Shown here: piece after piece, positions 27,598 to 37,146 of the stretch
Layout: each line of letters starts with the position of its first letter
Numbering within the stretch: the first letter of the stretch is position 1
Source of the DNA: an uncultured Clostridia bacterium
GTDB lineage: Bacteria; Bacillota; Clostridia; Oscillospirales; Acutalibacteraceae
Direction: 5' to 3'
Length of the DNA: 64,000 bases
Assembly (NCBI GenBank): GCA_947589575.1
Contig: CANQBM010000001.1
Location: 62,001 to 126,000, forward strand
Translations under genes and position numbers: made by a program
The notes under the pieces: generated by a model
Database searches by the model: none
What the model was told of the DNA's origin: nothing
Seen by the model: only the letters and a program-made list of their open reading frames with translations

Positions 27598-28446
27598 ATG
27601 GATTTATATGATTATAACACTGTAAAAAGAATACTCGGCAAGCACGGATTTACTTTTTCAAAGGCGCTCGGACAGAATTTTTTGATTAATCCCGGCGTTT
27701 GTCCCAAGATGGCAGAGAGCCTATCCGCCGATAAAAGCACAGGCGTGCTTGAAATCGGTCCGGGTATAGGTGTGCTTACAAAGGAATTATGTAAAACGGC
27801 GGGACGCGTTGTTTCGTTAGAGCTTGACAAACGGCTTATCCCCGTGCTTGATGAGACTCTTGAAGAGTTTGAGAATATTGAAATAATAAATGCTGATGTT
27901 ATGAAAACCGATCTTAACGTTCTTATAAATGAAAAATTTAAAAACTGTGCCAGTGTAAAAGTATGCGCTAATCTTCCGTATTATATCACATCTCCCGTAA
28001 TTATGACGCTGCTTGAAAGCAGACTGCCGATTGATGAGATTGTGGTTATGGTACAGAAGGAGGCGGGCGAGAGGCTCTGCGCGCAGGTTGGCTCACGGCT
28101 TGCCGGTGCCGTTACCGCAGCTGTTAATTACTATGCGGACAGTGAAATTTTATTTGATGTTTCAAGGGACAGTTTTATGCCGAGCCCTAAGGTTGACAGT
28201 GTTGTAATCAGACTTAAAATCCGTAAGGAGCAAAGGTTTAAGATAAAGGACGAGAAAAAATTTTTTACTGTTGTAAAGTGCGCGTTTTCACAGAGAAGAA
28301 AAACAGCGCTTAACAGTATTTCAAACACTATGGGAATTTCTAAGGACAGAGTTTCGGCTGTGTTTGATGAGCTCGGTCTTGATTTAAACATTCGCGCCGA
28401 AAAGCTGAAAATGGAAGATTTTATAAATATATCAGAAAAAATATAA
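27598..28446 (+). CDS. rsmA: 16S rRNA dimethyladenosine transferase RsmA/KsgA
   Basis: LGQNFLINPG, EIGPGIGVLT, NLPYYITSPV. Confidence 0.96.
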   Translation: MDLYDYNTVKRILGKHGFTFSKALGQNFLINPGVCPKMAESLSADKSTGVLEIGPGIGVLTKELCKTAGRVVSLELDKRLIPVLDETLEEFENIEIINADVMKTDLNVLINEKFKNCASVKVCANLPYYITSPVIMTLLESRLPIDEIVVMVQKEAGERLCAQVGSRLAGAVTAAVNYYADSEILFDVSRDSFMPSPKVDSVVIRLKIRKEQRFKIKDEKKFFTVVKCAFSQRRKTALNSISNTMGISKDRVSAVFDELGLDLNIRAEKLKMEDFINISEKI

Positions 28447-28465
28447 TGAGAAATGTGATGAGGAA

Positions 28466-29860
28466 ATGAAAGACAATACGAGAATTTTTGAAGATTATAA
28501 GGTGCCGAAAGCGGTTGCGACAATGGCGGTGCCGAGTATGCTCGGTATGCTTATCAATATTGTATATAATTTAGCGGATACCTTTTTTGTAGGCCAGACA
28601 GGCGACAGCAACCAGGTTGCCGCCGTATCTGTATCAATGCCGCTGTTTTTACTGTTTATGGCAATAGGCAATCTGTTTGGCGTAGGAGGTTGTGCGTTTA
28701 TAAGCCGTTCGCTCGGCGAGGGAAGGAAAGACCGGGTAAAAACAATCAGCAGTTTTTGTATTTATACCGCAATTATTTTAGGAATTATAGCAGGGGTAGT
28801 TTTCCTGATTTTCAAACAACCGCTGCTCTATCTTGTCGGTGCGAGCGACAATACAATCGGTTACGCACAGGACTATCTTAAGTGGGTTGCAATAGGCGCG
28901 CCTTTTGTTGTAACGGCAATCACCGTCTGCAATCTTGTACGCGGAGAGGGCTCGGCAAAAACTTCAATGTTCGGTATGGTTCTCGGTCAGCTTGTAAATA
29001 TTGTTCTGGATCCTGTATTTATTCTTGACAGCGGCGACAAGCTATTTGGAATGACGCTTCCGTTCGGTCTTAATATGGGTGTTGCGGGCGCGGCGATTGC
29101 AACTGTTCTCGGAAATGTTTTCAGTGTGGTATTTTTCCTCATTTATTTTCTGAGAGGAAAAAGTATTTTAAGCATTACCCCGAAAAGATATTCAGCCAAA
29201 AACGGTATCGCAAAGGGCGTTGTGAATGTAGGACTGCCTGCAAGCCTGAATAATCTCTTAATGAGCGTCAGCAATATTATTGTAAATATTGTTTTGGTAG
29301 GATACGGTGATACCGCTGTTGCGGCAATGGGCGTTGCAATGAAAGCAAATATGCTTGTTGTTATGCTTCAAATCGGATTAGGTCAGGGCGTTCAGCCTCT
29401 AATCGGATACTGCTACGGCGCTAAAAATTATACTCGAATGAAGAAATGTCTAAGTTTCAGCATATGCTGTAACATTGTTATAGGTACTGTAATGATGCTG
29501 TTTTACCTTGTGTTCAGGGAAAACGTGGTTAATATGTTTATAAATGATGCCCGGGTTGTAAATCTTGGCGTTAAAATGCTAACTGCTTTAATGACTCCTG
29601 GTCCCGTTATCGGTATTATGTTTGTACTTAATTTTGCATTTCAGGGAATGGGTAAAGGCTTTCAGTCGCTTCTGTTGTCAATCGGGCGCCAGGGATTAAT
29701 TTATATACCGCTTTTGTTTATCCTTAATAAAGCTGTCGGACTCAACGGTATTATATGGGCGCAGGCAACAGCCGATTTCGTTTGTGTAATAATGAGTATA
29801 GTAATGTTTACAATAGTTATGAACGGTATAAATAAAAAATCCGCCGTTTCAGACAAATAA
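28466..29860 (+). CDS. MATE family efflux transporter
   Basis: 12-TM; VPSMLGMLINIVYNLADTFFVGQ. Confidence 0.95.
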   Translation: MKDNTRIFEDYKVPKAVATMAVPSMLGMLINIVYNLADTFFVGQTGDSNQVAAVSVSMPLFLLFMAIGNLFGVGGCAFISRSLGEGRKDRVKTISSFCIYTAIILGIIAGVVFLIFKQPLLYLVGASDNTIGYAQDYLKWVAIGAPFVVTAITVCNLVRGEGSAKTSMFGMVLGQLVNIVLDPVFILDSGDKLFGMTLPFGLNMGVAGAAIATVLGNVFSVVFFLIYFLRGKSILSITPKRYSAKNGIAKGVVNVGLPASLNNLLMSVSNIIVNIVLVGYGDTAVAAMGVAMKANMLVVMLQIGLGQGVQPLIGYCYGAKNYTRMKKCLSFSICCNIVIGTVMMLFYLVFRENVVNMFINDARVVNLGVKMLTALMTPGPVIGIMFVLNFAFQGMGKGFQSLLLSIGRQGLIYIPLLFILNKAVGLNGIIWAQATADFVCVIMSIVMFTIVMNGINKKSAVSDK

Positions 29861-29870
29861 CAAGTAATAT

Positions 29871-29910
29871 AAAAGAGGCTGTATCACTCTTGTGATACAA
29901 CCTCTTTTTA
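29871..29910. terminator. Bidirectional terminator between MATE and GH27 genes
   Basis: AAAAGAGGCTGTATCAC-TCTT-GTGATACAACCTCTTTTT. Confidence 0.9.
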
Positions 29911-29917
29911 ATGGATT

Positions 29918-31225
29918 TTATACCGTTTCAATTTTATAAAGTCCGGCTCCGTGGGGAGCAATTACGGGTTTAAAGGTATTTTTAAATTCCCCTGAATTCT
30001 CTTTGTTCCAAATATCGTAAACAGCATATTTTTCATCCGGCATTAGAATTTGAGCAAGGTCAAGCTTAACAGAGTGTTCCTTATCTCTTGTGTTGAAAAG
30101 AGCGGCATATTTACAGCTCTTGCCGTTTGCAATCCAAATAATATCACCCTTGCCGTTTTTTTCGTTTCGCAGATGCTGATGAGCGCCGTACGCAGTACGG
30201 TGCATTTTCATATATTCTTCATTTGTCAGAAGAGAAAGCGTCCACTCATCGTTTTCAGGCATATTACCGCCCATCATAAGCGGACTTTTGAATATGCCCC
30301 AAAGGCTCATCATCGTAATCTGTTCCGGCTTTGTGAACTGAGTCATTCTGTTTTGAGGACCGTGGCAGACACCGTTTTTTGAAATTCTGCCGAGAGGAAG
30401 CATATCACAGTCGGGATAATTTCCGGGTCTTACCTTATCCTGCCATATGTGGCATCGTTCAAACATATTGTAAAGCTTATCCCAGGAATCCCAGAAATCG
30501 CCTGTCATTCTCCACATATTAGCGTTTTTTGCCAGGTGGTCGGCGTTTTCAATATTAGCGGGACCGGGGGAAAGAGAAAGTACAATCTCTCTGCCGCAGT
30601 TATCGATTGCTTTTCTTATCATTTCAATCTCATAATCGGCTGAGTAAGGGCTGTCCCACTGCCTGAATTCAGTAACGCAAATATCATCGCATTTGATGAA
30701 ATCAACGCCCCATGAGGCATAAAGCTCAATAATCGAATTGTAATAGTCCTGTGTACCCGGACAGTTTATCATACCGTACATATCAGTATTCCATGAGCAG
30801 ACGGAGAAATGATGCGCTACTTGACGGGCGGTATATTTGCTGTTTTTTATAGGCAAATTTGCGTGAACCGCCTGACGCGGAATACCGCGCATTATATGTA
30901 TTCCGAATTTAAGACCTAAGCTGTGGCAGTAGTCTGAAATTTCTTTGAATCCTTTACCGCCTTTTGAACTCGGAAAACGGTTTTCAGCGGGTATGGCTCT
31001 GCCGTATTCGTCAAGATTAAGCGGTGTAAAATTAAAATAATCATTGTTTTTGGCGTTTGGCTCATACCACTGAATATCACAAACGATATATTCCCAGCCG
31101 TATTGTTTAAGATATTTTGACATATAGTCGGCGTTTTCTTTAATTTGTTTTTCTGTAACGCCCGCTCCGAAACAGTCCCAGCTGTTCCAGCCTAAAGGTG
31201 CGGTTTTTGCAAATTTTCTGTGCAT
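29918..31225 (-). CDS. GH27-like alpha-galactosidase (clan GH-D)
   Basis: FAKTAPLGWNSWDCFGAGVTE, YIVCDIQWYEP, GVDFIKCDDI; start at MHRKFAK preferred (ORF-track start 31264). Confidence 0.87.
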   Translation of the reverse strand: MHRKFAKTAPLGWNSWDCFGAGVTEKQIKENADYMSKYLKQYGWEYIVCDIQWYEPNAKNNDYFNFTPLNLDEYGRAIPAENRFPSSKGGKGFKEISDYCHSLGLKFGIHIMRGIPRQAVHANLPIKNSKYTARQVAHHFSVCSWNTDMYGMINCPGTQDYYNSIIELYASWGVDFIKCDDICVTEFRQWDSPYSADYEIEMIRKAIDNCGREIVLSLSPGPANIENADHLAKNANMWRMTGDFWDSWDKLYNMFERCHIWQDKVRPGNYPDCDMLPLGRISKNGVCHGPQNRMTQFTKPEQITMMSLWGIFKSPLMMGGNMPENDEWTLSLLTNEEYMKMHRTAYGAHQHLRNEKNGKGDIIWIANGKSCKYAALFNTRDKEHSVKLDLAQILMPDEKYAVYDIWNKENSGEFKNTFKPVIAPHGAGLYKIETV

Positions 31226-31302
31226 ATCAGTCACCATATTCCCCATATTCATTAAATAATACACTATATTATATTATCTAATAAAAATTATGTCAATAAG
31301 TA

Positions 31303-31333
31303 AAAAACGCTGTGTAATCGACACAGCGTTTTT
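31303..31333 (-). terminator. Terminator after PHP gene
   Basis: AAAAACGCTGTGT-AATCG-ACACAGCGTTTTT. Confidence 0.85.
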
Positions 31334-31334
31334 A

Positions 31335-32225
31335 TTACTTGTTTACGTTAGCAGTAACAGCAGCCTCTTTTTCAGCTTTGCGCAGAGCTCTCTTTTTCTT
31401 TGCTTTATAGCCTAAAAGTTTGTCCATATGCTCGTCGGGTGTGGTACAGTTTCCGATTGTAACGGTTTTATTTCCGTATATACCGTGAAAATCTGAACCT
31501 CCTGTTAAAAGAAGCTTGTTCTTTTTGCATATATTGCTTAAAGTTTCTATTTCCCTATCGCTTGCGGATGGATGCCAAACCTCAATACCGTCAAGACCAA
31601 GATCAATATATTTGTCAATTTCACTTATGTTATCAAACAAAGACGGATGAGCTAAAACGGCTATGCCTCCCGCGTCGTGGACTTCCTTGATTACATCATC
31701 TATTTCGGGATATTTAACGGGAGCGAGAAGATTGGTTTCGCTGTCGCTGTCAAACAACGCATGATAGAGGTCGCCGAAGATTTCGTTTGTATAGCCCGCA
31801 TCCATAAGCGCGTGCATAATATGCTGTTTAAAAAGATTTGTTGAACCTGAGGCATGACTAATAATAAAATCGTTTGAAACAGGAAAGCGCGCCGCAACCT
31901 TAAGCATCATAATCTGTCCGGCTCTTTTTCTCGCCACAGAGGTGCGCTTGCAAAGCCCCTCAAGCCTGTCCGGTTTTTCGGCGAGATAGCAAAGTATATG
32001 TACTTTTTTGCCGGCTTCGCTGTCAAATGCCGAAAGTTCAACTCCGGGAATAACATTAACCCCGTAACGCTTACCGATTACTTGCCCCCTGACAGTACCT
32101 GCGAGACAATCATGGTCAGTTATGGCAATAGTGTCTATTCCGCTTTTTTGCGCAATAACGATTAAATCTTCAATTCCGACAGAACCGTCGCTTAACTTTG
32201 TATGACAATGTAAATCTGCTGCCAT
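31335..32225 (-). CDS. PHP-domain phosphoesterase
   Basis: DLHCHTKLSDGS, ITDHDCLAG, GGSDFHG. Confidence 0.9.
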   Translation of the reverse strand: MAADLHCHTKLSDGSVGIEDLIVIAQKSGIDTIAITDHDCLAGTVRGQVIGKRYGVNVIPGVELSAFDSEAGKKVHILCYLAEKPDRLEGLCKRTSVARKRAGQIMMLKVAARFPVSNDFIISHASGSTNLFKQHIMHALMDAGYTNEIFGDLYHALFDSDSETNLLAPVKYPEIDDVIKEVHDAGGIAVLAHPSLFDNISEIDKYIDLGLDGIEVWHPSASDREIETLSNICKKNKLLLTGGSDFHGIYGNKTVTIGNCTTPDEHMDKLLGYKAKKKRALRKAEKEAAVTANVNK

Positions 32226-32286
32226 AACCTTTCTCCTTTCAAAATCAGTATATAAAATCTGTTTATCCTTATTTAACGATTAAAAT

Positions 32287-32304
32287 AGTGAGCCAAAGCT
32301 CACT
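32287..32304 (-). terminator. Putative hairpin/terminator downstream of maf operon
   Basis: AGTGAGC-CAAA-GCTCACT, minus strand followed by ATTTTAAT. Confidence 0.55.
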
Positions 32305-32449
32305 GTAAAATTAAAATTCCCCTAATTCCCTCTACCCTAATAATAGCACTAATATTTCATTTTTTCAAGCAAATTTAAGACATATTTCAATATTTTATAG
32401 TAAATCCGCCAAATTTACACCATGTTGTCTAAATTTTTGTGGAAATCGC

Positions 32450-32986
32450 CTAAAATAAATACTTTTTAAGGGCGCTGACAGGCAGTCCCACTACATTAAA
32501 ATAATCACCCTCAATTCTTTCAACAAGCAGGGAGCCCTTGCCCTGAATACCGTAAGCGCCCGCTTTATCAAACGGCTCGGACGTATCTATGTACTCGTTG
32601 ATTTCGTCGTCTGTTAAATCAAAAAACTTTACTCTTGTTTCAACAGAAAACGTAACTGTTTTATCCGGCCTTATAACCGTTACGCCCGTGAAAACGCTGT
32701 GGTATTTTCCGCTGAGTTGTTTAAGCATATTATAAGCGTCATCTCGGTCCTTGGGCTTGCCGAGTATAATACCGTCAACCGCGACAACCGTGTCTGCACC
32801 AATAATTGTGTCCATACCGTTGTTAAACGGTTGCGCCTTTATTTTAGACAGATATTCAACTGCTTTATTAGGTTCAATATTGTCAGGAAGGCTTTCATCT
32901 ACGTTGGCGGTCTTGATAATAAAATCTTCGGTAATCAGCGACAAAAGCTCTTTTCTTCTGGGTGATTTTGATGCGAGAACCAGCAT
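32450..32986 (-). CDS. maf: Maf family nucleotide pyrophosphatase
   Basis: LASKSPRRKELL, IIGADTVVAVDG, DKAGAYGIQGKG. Confidence 0.95.
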   Translation of the reverse strand: MLVLASKSPRRKELLSLITEDFIIKTANVDESLPDNIEPNKAVEYLSKIKAQPFNNGMDTIIGADTVVAVDGIILGKPKDRDDAYNMLKQLSGKYHSVFTGVTVIRPDKTVTFSVETRVKFFDLTDDEINEYIDTSEPFDKAGAYGIQGKGSLLVERIEGDYFNVVGLPVSALKKYLF

Positions 32987-34986
32987 TATAATGTACCTCT
33001 CTGATAAAGTCCCCTTGTATATTTGAAATCAGGTTTTTCACCCTTTTCATACATACGGATAATATTTTTAACATCACTTTGTGATTCTGTTGAAAAACAG
33101 AAATGCGCAAAATCCGTTTTTACCTCATTCATTCTGTCAAGCATATAAACGGGGACGGAATTTAAAATTTCAACACAAGGATAGTTTGAACAAATAACAG
33201 GAAATTTATAACCTTTTCTGTCGGTAAGTATGCCCTTTTTACCGCATTTTAGACAACCGATACTCGTTTTTACAGGGCAGTTTCTCGTAAGCATAAGGGG
33301 AATGCGCCCATATACAATTATGCCTGTGTTGTTCGCGTTTATCTTATTTGCCTGTTCAAGCGTAAGCTCAAAGGAGAGAATGGGATTATCAATCTGCCTT
33401 GCGCTTTCGCTGTTATATATATTAAGCCCGAAATCGCCGAAAACCTCAAATCCAAGCTCCTTTGCTATATGGTAAGAGCCAAGGTTACCGCAGAGAGCTT
33501 TTTTGACACCTGCTTTTTTTAAATGCTCAAGTCTTGATCTGATTTCATTTTCTATACCGAATAATCCGCGGGGCAGAACCGCTCCGGCATTGTTATCAAT
33601 AAAAGAATCCGTATCAGAATCAAGCGGTATAAATATGTGCCTGAAAGGGTGCCTTTCAGGTATCTGTCCGGCGTTTTTGAATGACGCGGTAAGGTACGGC
33701 ACGCATTTTTTAGGAGAATAGTTTTGTATTTCAAAGGGCTTTGCCATAACGGATATTTTCGGCAGTTCTTCTATTTTTTCTACCGCCGTGCGCCGAAGCT
33801 CGTTAATTTTTGAAACGGGGAGAATCAGCCCGTCGTCAAGATTAATTTCTATATTATTCGCAAAAAACTGTGTTGCGCCGAATTTTGAAAGCCTCTGCCT
33901 GAGAATGTCCGGGGTCATAGGCTTATTTATTGCGGTTTCGGGAACCTCTCCGGTAACGGTTACGGTTTTTCCGAGCGCCGTTGCGGTAAGCGTACAGGAC
34001 GTATTTTTTTTGCATACAAAACGAATATCAATCGGAAGCAGAGGATTTTCGTTGTCGTAATTATGACTGATGTTTTTAAGCACGTCATTTGCAGCAACAA
34101 CGTCCTCTTTCTGTCTTGTGCCGAACATATCACTGCCAAGCTTTGATGTAAAATATCCGTCAGTAAATCCGCTTCGAGAAAAAACGGAGCGGAGTGTAAA
34201 CTCGTCTGTACTTGTGTATGTGCCGTTTATAGCCTTTTTTACAGCGGTAACAGACGCGCTTACATATTCGGGTCGTTTCATCCTGCCCTCAATTTTAAGC
34301 GAGGTAATGCCTTCAAGCTCGTTTAAATGCTCAATAAGGCTTAAATCCTTGAGGGACAGAGCAAATTCGTTTTCTTTATTGCCTGCAGTAAACGGCAGAC
34401 GGCACGGCTGCGCGCAAAGCCCCCTGTTGCCGCTGCGTGAGCCGAGCATAGACGAAAGATAGCATTGACCCGAAACAGACATACAAAGCGCTCCGTGAAC
34501 AAAAAGCTCAAGCTCCAAATTCGTACATTTTCTTATTTCTTTAATCTCTTCAAGGCTCATTTCCCTTGCAAGCACAACTCTGCTGAAACCGAGCTTCTCA
34601 GCAAACTTTACACCTGACGGTGACATAATGCTCATCTGGGTCGAGCCGTGAAGTCTCGCCTGAGGAAAATGTGTGCGTATCATTTTTGCCAGACCGATAT
34701 CTTGGATTATAAACGCGTCAACGCCTAAGGAAAGCGCATTTTTAACCATATTATACGCAGTTTCAAATTCCTCGTCCGATAAAAGAATATTGAGTGTTAA
34801 ATAAACTTTAACACCCCTCCTGTGACAATATTCGACAGCCGTTTTAAGATCTGTATCATTAAAATTGCCGGCATTACGGCGGGCGTTAAACAGTTTACCG
34901 CCAAGGTAAACCGCGTTCGCGCCGCTTCGCACACCGGCAATCAAAGACTCCATACTGCCAGCAGGAGCCAAAATTTCATATTCCAT
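32986..34986 (-). CDS. U32 family peptidase (with DUF3656-like middle region)
   Basis: EILAPAGSMESLIAGVRSGANAVYLGG; ELFVHGALCMSVSGQCYLSS; GNRGLCAQPCR. Confidence 0.94.
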   Translation of the reverse strand: MEYEILAPAGSMESLIAGVRSGANAVYLGGKLFNARRNAGNFNDTDLKTAVEYCHRRGVKVYLTLNILLSDEEFETAYNMVKNALSLGVDAFIIQDIGLAKMIRTHFPQARLHGSTQMSIMSPSGVKFAEKLGFSRVVLAREMSLEEIKEIRKCTNLELELFVHGALCMSVSGQCYLSSMLGSRSGNRGLCAQPCRLPFTAGNKENEFALSLKDLSLIEHLNELEGITSLKIEGRMKRPEYVSASVTAVKKAINGTYTSTDEFTLRSVFSRSGFTDGYFTSKLGSDMFGTRQKEDVVAANDVLKNISHNYDNENPLLPIDIRFVCKKNTSCTLTATALGKTVTVTGEVPETAINKPMTPDILRQRLSKFGATQFFANNIEINLDDGLILPVSKINELRRTAVEKIEELPKISVMAKPFEIQNYSPKKCVPYLTASFKNAGQIPERHPFRHIFIPLDSDTDSFIDNNAGAVLPRGLFGIENEIRSRLEHLKKAGVKKALCGNLGSYHIAKELGFEVFGDFGLNIYNSESARQIDNPILSFELTLEQANKINANNTGIIVYGRIPLMLTRNCPVKTSIGCLKCGKKGILTDRKGYKFPVICSNYPCVEILNSVPVYMLDRMNEVKTDFAHFCFSTESQSDVKNIIRMYEKGEKPDFKYTRGLYQRGTL

Positions 34987-34995
34987 ATAATTCCT

Positions 34996-35343
34996 TTATT
35001 TATTAAGCTTATCCCTTAAATTTGAAATTTCTCTGTTAAGCCTTTCAACTTCATGTCTTGCGACCTCAACTTCCATTTTCGCTCTCGCGCTCTCCTCAAG
35101 ATAATCCTTGATTTGTACACGGAGATTGTCCGCTGAAGCAGATGCTTTTTTGCAAGCGTCACACTGGTCAAGAGCAACAAGCACAGCTGCCTGTGTTATT
35201 GAAAGAGACGGATTTGAATTGCATACCGAGCGGATTTCGTTATTTATTTCTTCGGCAAGCGCCTCAACATACTGCGCATCATCTTCGCTGACTATTGTGT
35301 AGGTTGCACCACCGATTTTAACCTGAACTCTGTTTTTATTCAT
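34996..35343 (-). CDS. zapA: Cell division protein ZapA-like
   Basis: VKIGGATYTIVSEDDAQYVEALAEEINNEI, C-terminal coiled coil. Confidence 0.85.
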   Translation of the reverse strand: MNKNRVQVKIGGATYTIVSEDDAQYVEALAEEINNEIRSVCNSNPSLSITQAAVLVALDQCDACKKASASADNLRVQIKDYLEESARAKMEVEVARHEVERLNREISNLRDKLNK

Positions 35344-35495
35344 ATTCTCACACCTTTATTATGTTACAACTCGACATATTATTACTTTTTTAGTATAACA
35401 ACAAAAAAAGTAAATGTCAATGTGATTGCATATTACCTATATAAATAATTTTTGGAAAAATATAAGTTTTATACAGAATGTGATGTAACAAAAGC

Positions 35496-35527
35496 AAAAA
35501 CAGGCAGCCGACCGACTGCCTGTTTTG
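35496..35527 (-). terminator. Terminator of the PadR-linked operon
   Basis: AAAACAGGCAG-N8-CTGCCTGTTTT, minus strand U-tract. Confidence 0.88.
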
Positions 35528-35541
35528 ATTATATATTTTAA

Positions 35542-36006
35542 TTATGAACATACACCTGTATTACTGCAAGAGATAGTAAGTGTTCGGGTAACTGTTTTAA
35601 CAGGTATTCCTAAAGTATAGAGTTTTGCAGTGAAATCCCCAACTGCCTTTCTGCCGCTTTTTGATGCAACTGCGGAAGTAACCTTCCACCTACTGTTATA
35701 TATTGTATATGTGGCGGTTGATTTTGTACATGTTGCGGAACTGCCTGTATAGGTAAATGTACCTGTTAAAGTTATGGACCAAAGTTTTTCATTATCAGCA
35801 TTATAATAAGTTGATGTTTTTACATGACTTTTGGTAGATGTTGCCATTACAGATATATTGCGTGTTTCATTCTCTGTAACAATATAACTTCCGTCATCTA
35901 AGTACTCAACATAACTGCTTATTGCAGTTTCATCATTTGCTAAAGCAGTTATAGGAAATGATATAAGTATTAACATGGCACAAAATAAAGCTATAATTTT
36001 TTTCAT
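35542..36006 (-). CDS. Small secreted protein of unknown function
   Basis: Clear signal peptide MKKIIALFCAMLILISFPITALAND; Thr/Ser-rich beta-like mature part. Confidence 0.75.
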   Translation of the reverse strand: MKKIIALFCAMLILISFPITALANDETAISSYVEYLDDGSYIVTENETRNISVMATSTKSHVKTSTYYNADNEKLWSITLTGTFTYTGSSATCTKSTATYTIYNSRWKVTSAVASKSGRKAVGDFTAKLYTLGIPVKTVTRTLTISCSNTGVCS

Positions 36007-36024
36007 TAATAATCATTCCTTAAA

Positions 36025-36417
36025 TCAATTTGTTATTTGCTTTGAAGATATATCATATGATATTTCCGTATGAGATATATTATTTGAATTATGAGTATCA
36101 ACAACTGACACAGTTATTCCTGTAGCCCAGATAATTAATGCTACAATAAAACATATGGTAATTGTTTTGCTGATATTCATTTTCTTTTTAATTTTTTTAG
36201 TATCGGCGTTTTCAAAAAATCCATTTGCAATTTCCTGCGGTGGACCGAAATGTTCGTATATTTCATTAATATCACCGATTGAATTGTCCTCTATGTAACT
36301 GAAAACATCATTTTTGAAATCATCCATAAATTTCTTTTGCGTTTTATAGTCACAAATCAGATACGATTTAATATCTTTGATATATTTATTAATATCATTA
36401 TTAAGCTGTTTATTCAT
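36025..36417 (-). CDS. DUF1700/HAAS-like single-TM protein
   Basis: FMDDFKNDVFSYIEDNSIGDINEIYEHFGPPQEIANGFFEN then one TM; ATGA-type overlap with padR. Confidence 0.7.
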   Translation of the reverse strand: MNKQLNNDINKYIKDIKSYLICDYKTQKKFMDDFKNDVFSYIEDNSIGDINEIYEHFGPPQEIANGFFENADTKKIKKKMNISKTITICFIVALIIWATGITVSVVDTHNSNNISHTEISYDISSKQITN

Positions 36418-36766
36418 TTATATTATCATCCCCCGAATTTCTGTCAAGAATTTTACTGATACTGTTTATAATTGCATCATAATCTGAAAGTATTTCTTTA
36501 TAATACTCTCTGCCCTTATCCTCAAGATGATAATATCTTCTTGTGCGGCGTTTGCCTACCTGCTTGGTGTAATCGCTGATATATCCTGCCTCGGTTAATC
36601 GGTAAAGGATAGGATACAGCGACCCTTCAAGCATTGTATAAACATTATTACTCTTTTCAGCAAAAGCCTGAGTTATCTGGTATCCGTACAAGTCCTCTTT
36701 ACTCAACAGATACAAAACAAGCATTTCTGCTGTTCCTCGTTTAAAATTGTCCTGATTCTGTCCCAA
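36410..36766 (-). CDS. PadR family transcriptional regulator (TTG start)
   Basis: KRGTAEMLVLYLLSKEDLYGYQITQAF...LEGSLYPILYRLTEAGYI...RRYYHLEDKGREYY. Confidence 0.92.
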   Translation of the reverse strand: MGQNQDNFKRGTAEMLVLYLLSKEDLYGYQITQAFAEKSNNVYTMLEGSLYPILYRLTEAGYISDYTKQVGKRRTRRYYHLEDKGREYYKEILSDYDAIINSISKILDRNSGDDNINE

Positions 36767-36785
36767 TATTCTTTCTGCTTCCTCT

Positions 36786-36824
36786 CATCAAATATATTTT
36801 AACACAAAATATATTTGATGTAAA
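36786..36824 (-). promoter_or_regulatory. padR promoter overlapped by a 15-bp-arm palindrome
   Basis: CATCAAATATATTTT-AACAC-AAAATATATTTGATG (36786-36820); minus-strand -35 TTTACA, 17-bp spacer, -10 TAAAAT. Confidence 0.75.
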
Positions 36825-36846
36825 TACTTTTTGTGAAAATATATTA

Positions 36847-36875
36847 TTGACAAATAGTATCAAATGTGCTATTGT
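36847..36875 (+). promoter_or_regulatory. Sigma-A-type promoter with no downstream annotated gene
   Basis: TTGACA-N17-TATTGT with extended -10 (TGc). Confidence 0.6.
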
Positions 36876-36879
36876 AAAA

Positions 36880-37090
36880 TTGGAAATAATTATATGGCTT
36901 ATTGTAGAAGTTAAGATTACAAATTAAATAATTATCAAAAATTTCTTATTGCTTACATGATATGATAAAAACATAAATAACATATCCCCTTACAAACTAT
37001 CTCTCCAATGATTTTTTATGAATGTGAGCAACAAGAAATATTATATAAAAGGCCAGAATGTGACATCATTCACATTCTGGCTCTTTTATT
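36880..37090 (+). ncRNA. Candidate orphan small RNA (promoter to terminator, no convincing ORF)
   Basis: Lies between the promoter at 36847-36875 and the hairpin/U-tract at 37052-37090. Confidence 0.35.
37052..37090. terminator. Strong (bidirectional) terminator
   Basis: GCCAGAATGTGA-CATCAT-TCACATTCTGGC then TCTTTTATTTTTG; also serves the minus-strand ABC-F gene. Confidence 0.88.
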
Positions 37091-37146
37091 TTTGTTTATC
37101 TATAGTGCGATAAAGACCGATTTAACCGGTTATTATGATATAAGTT

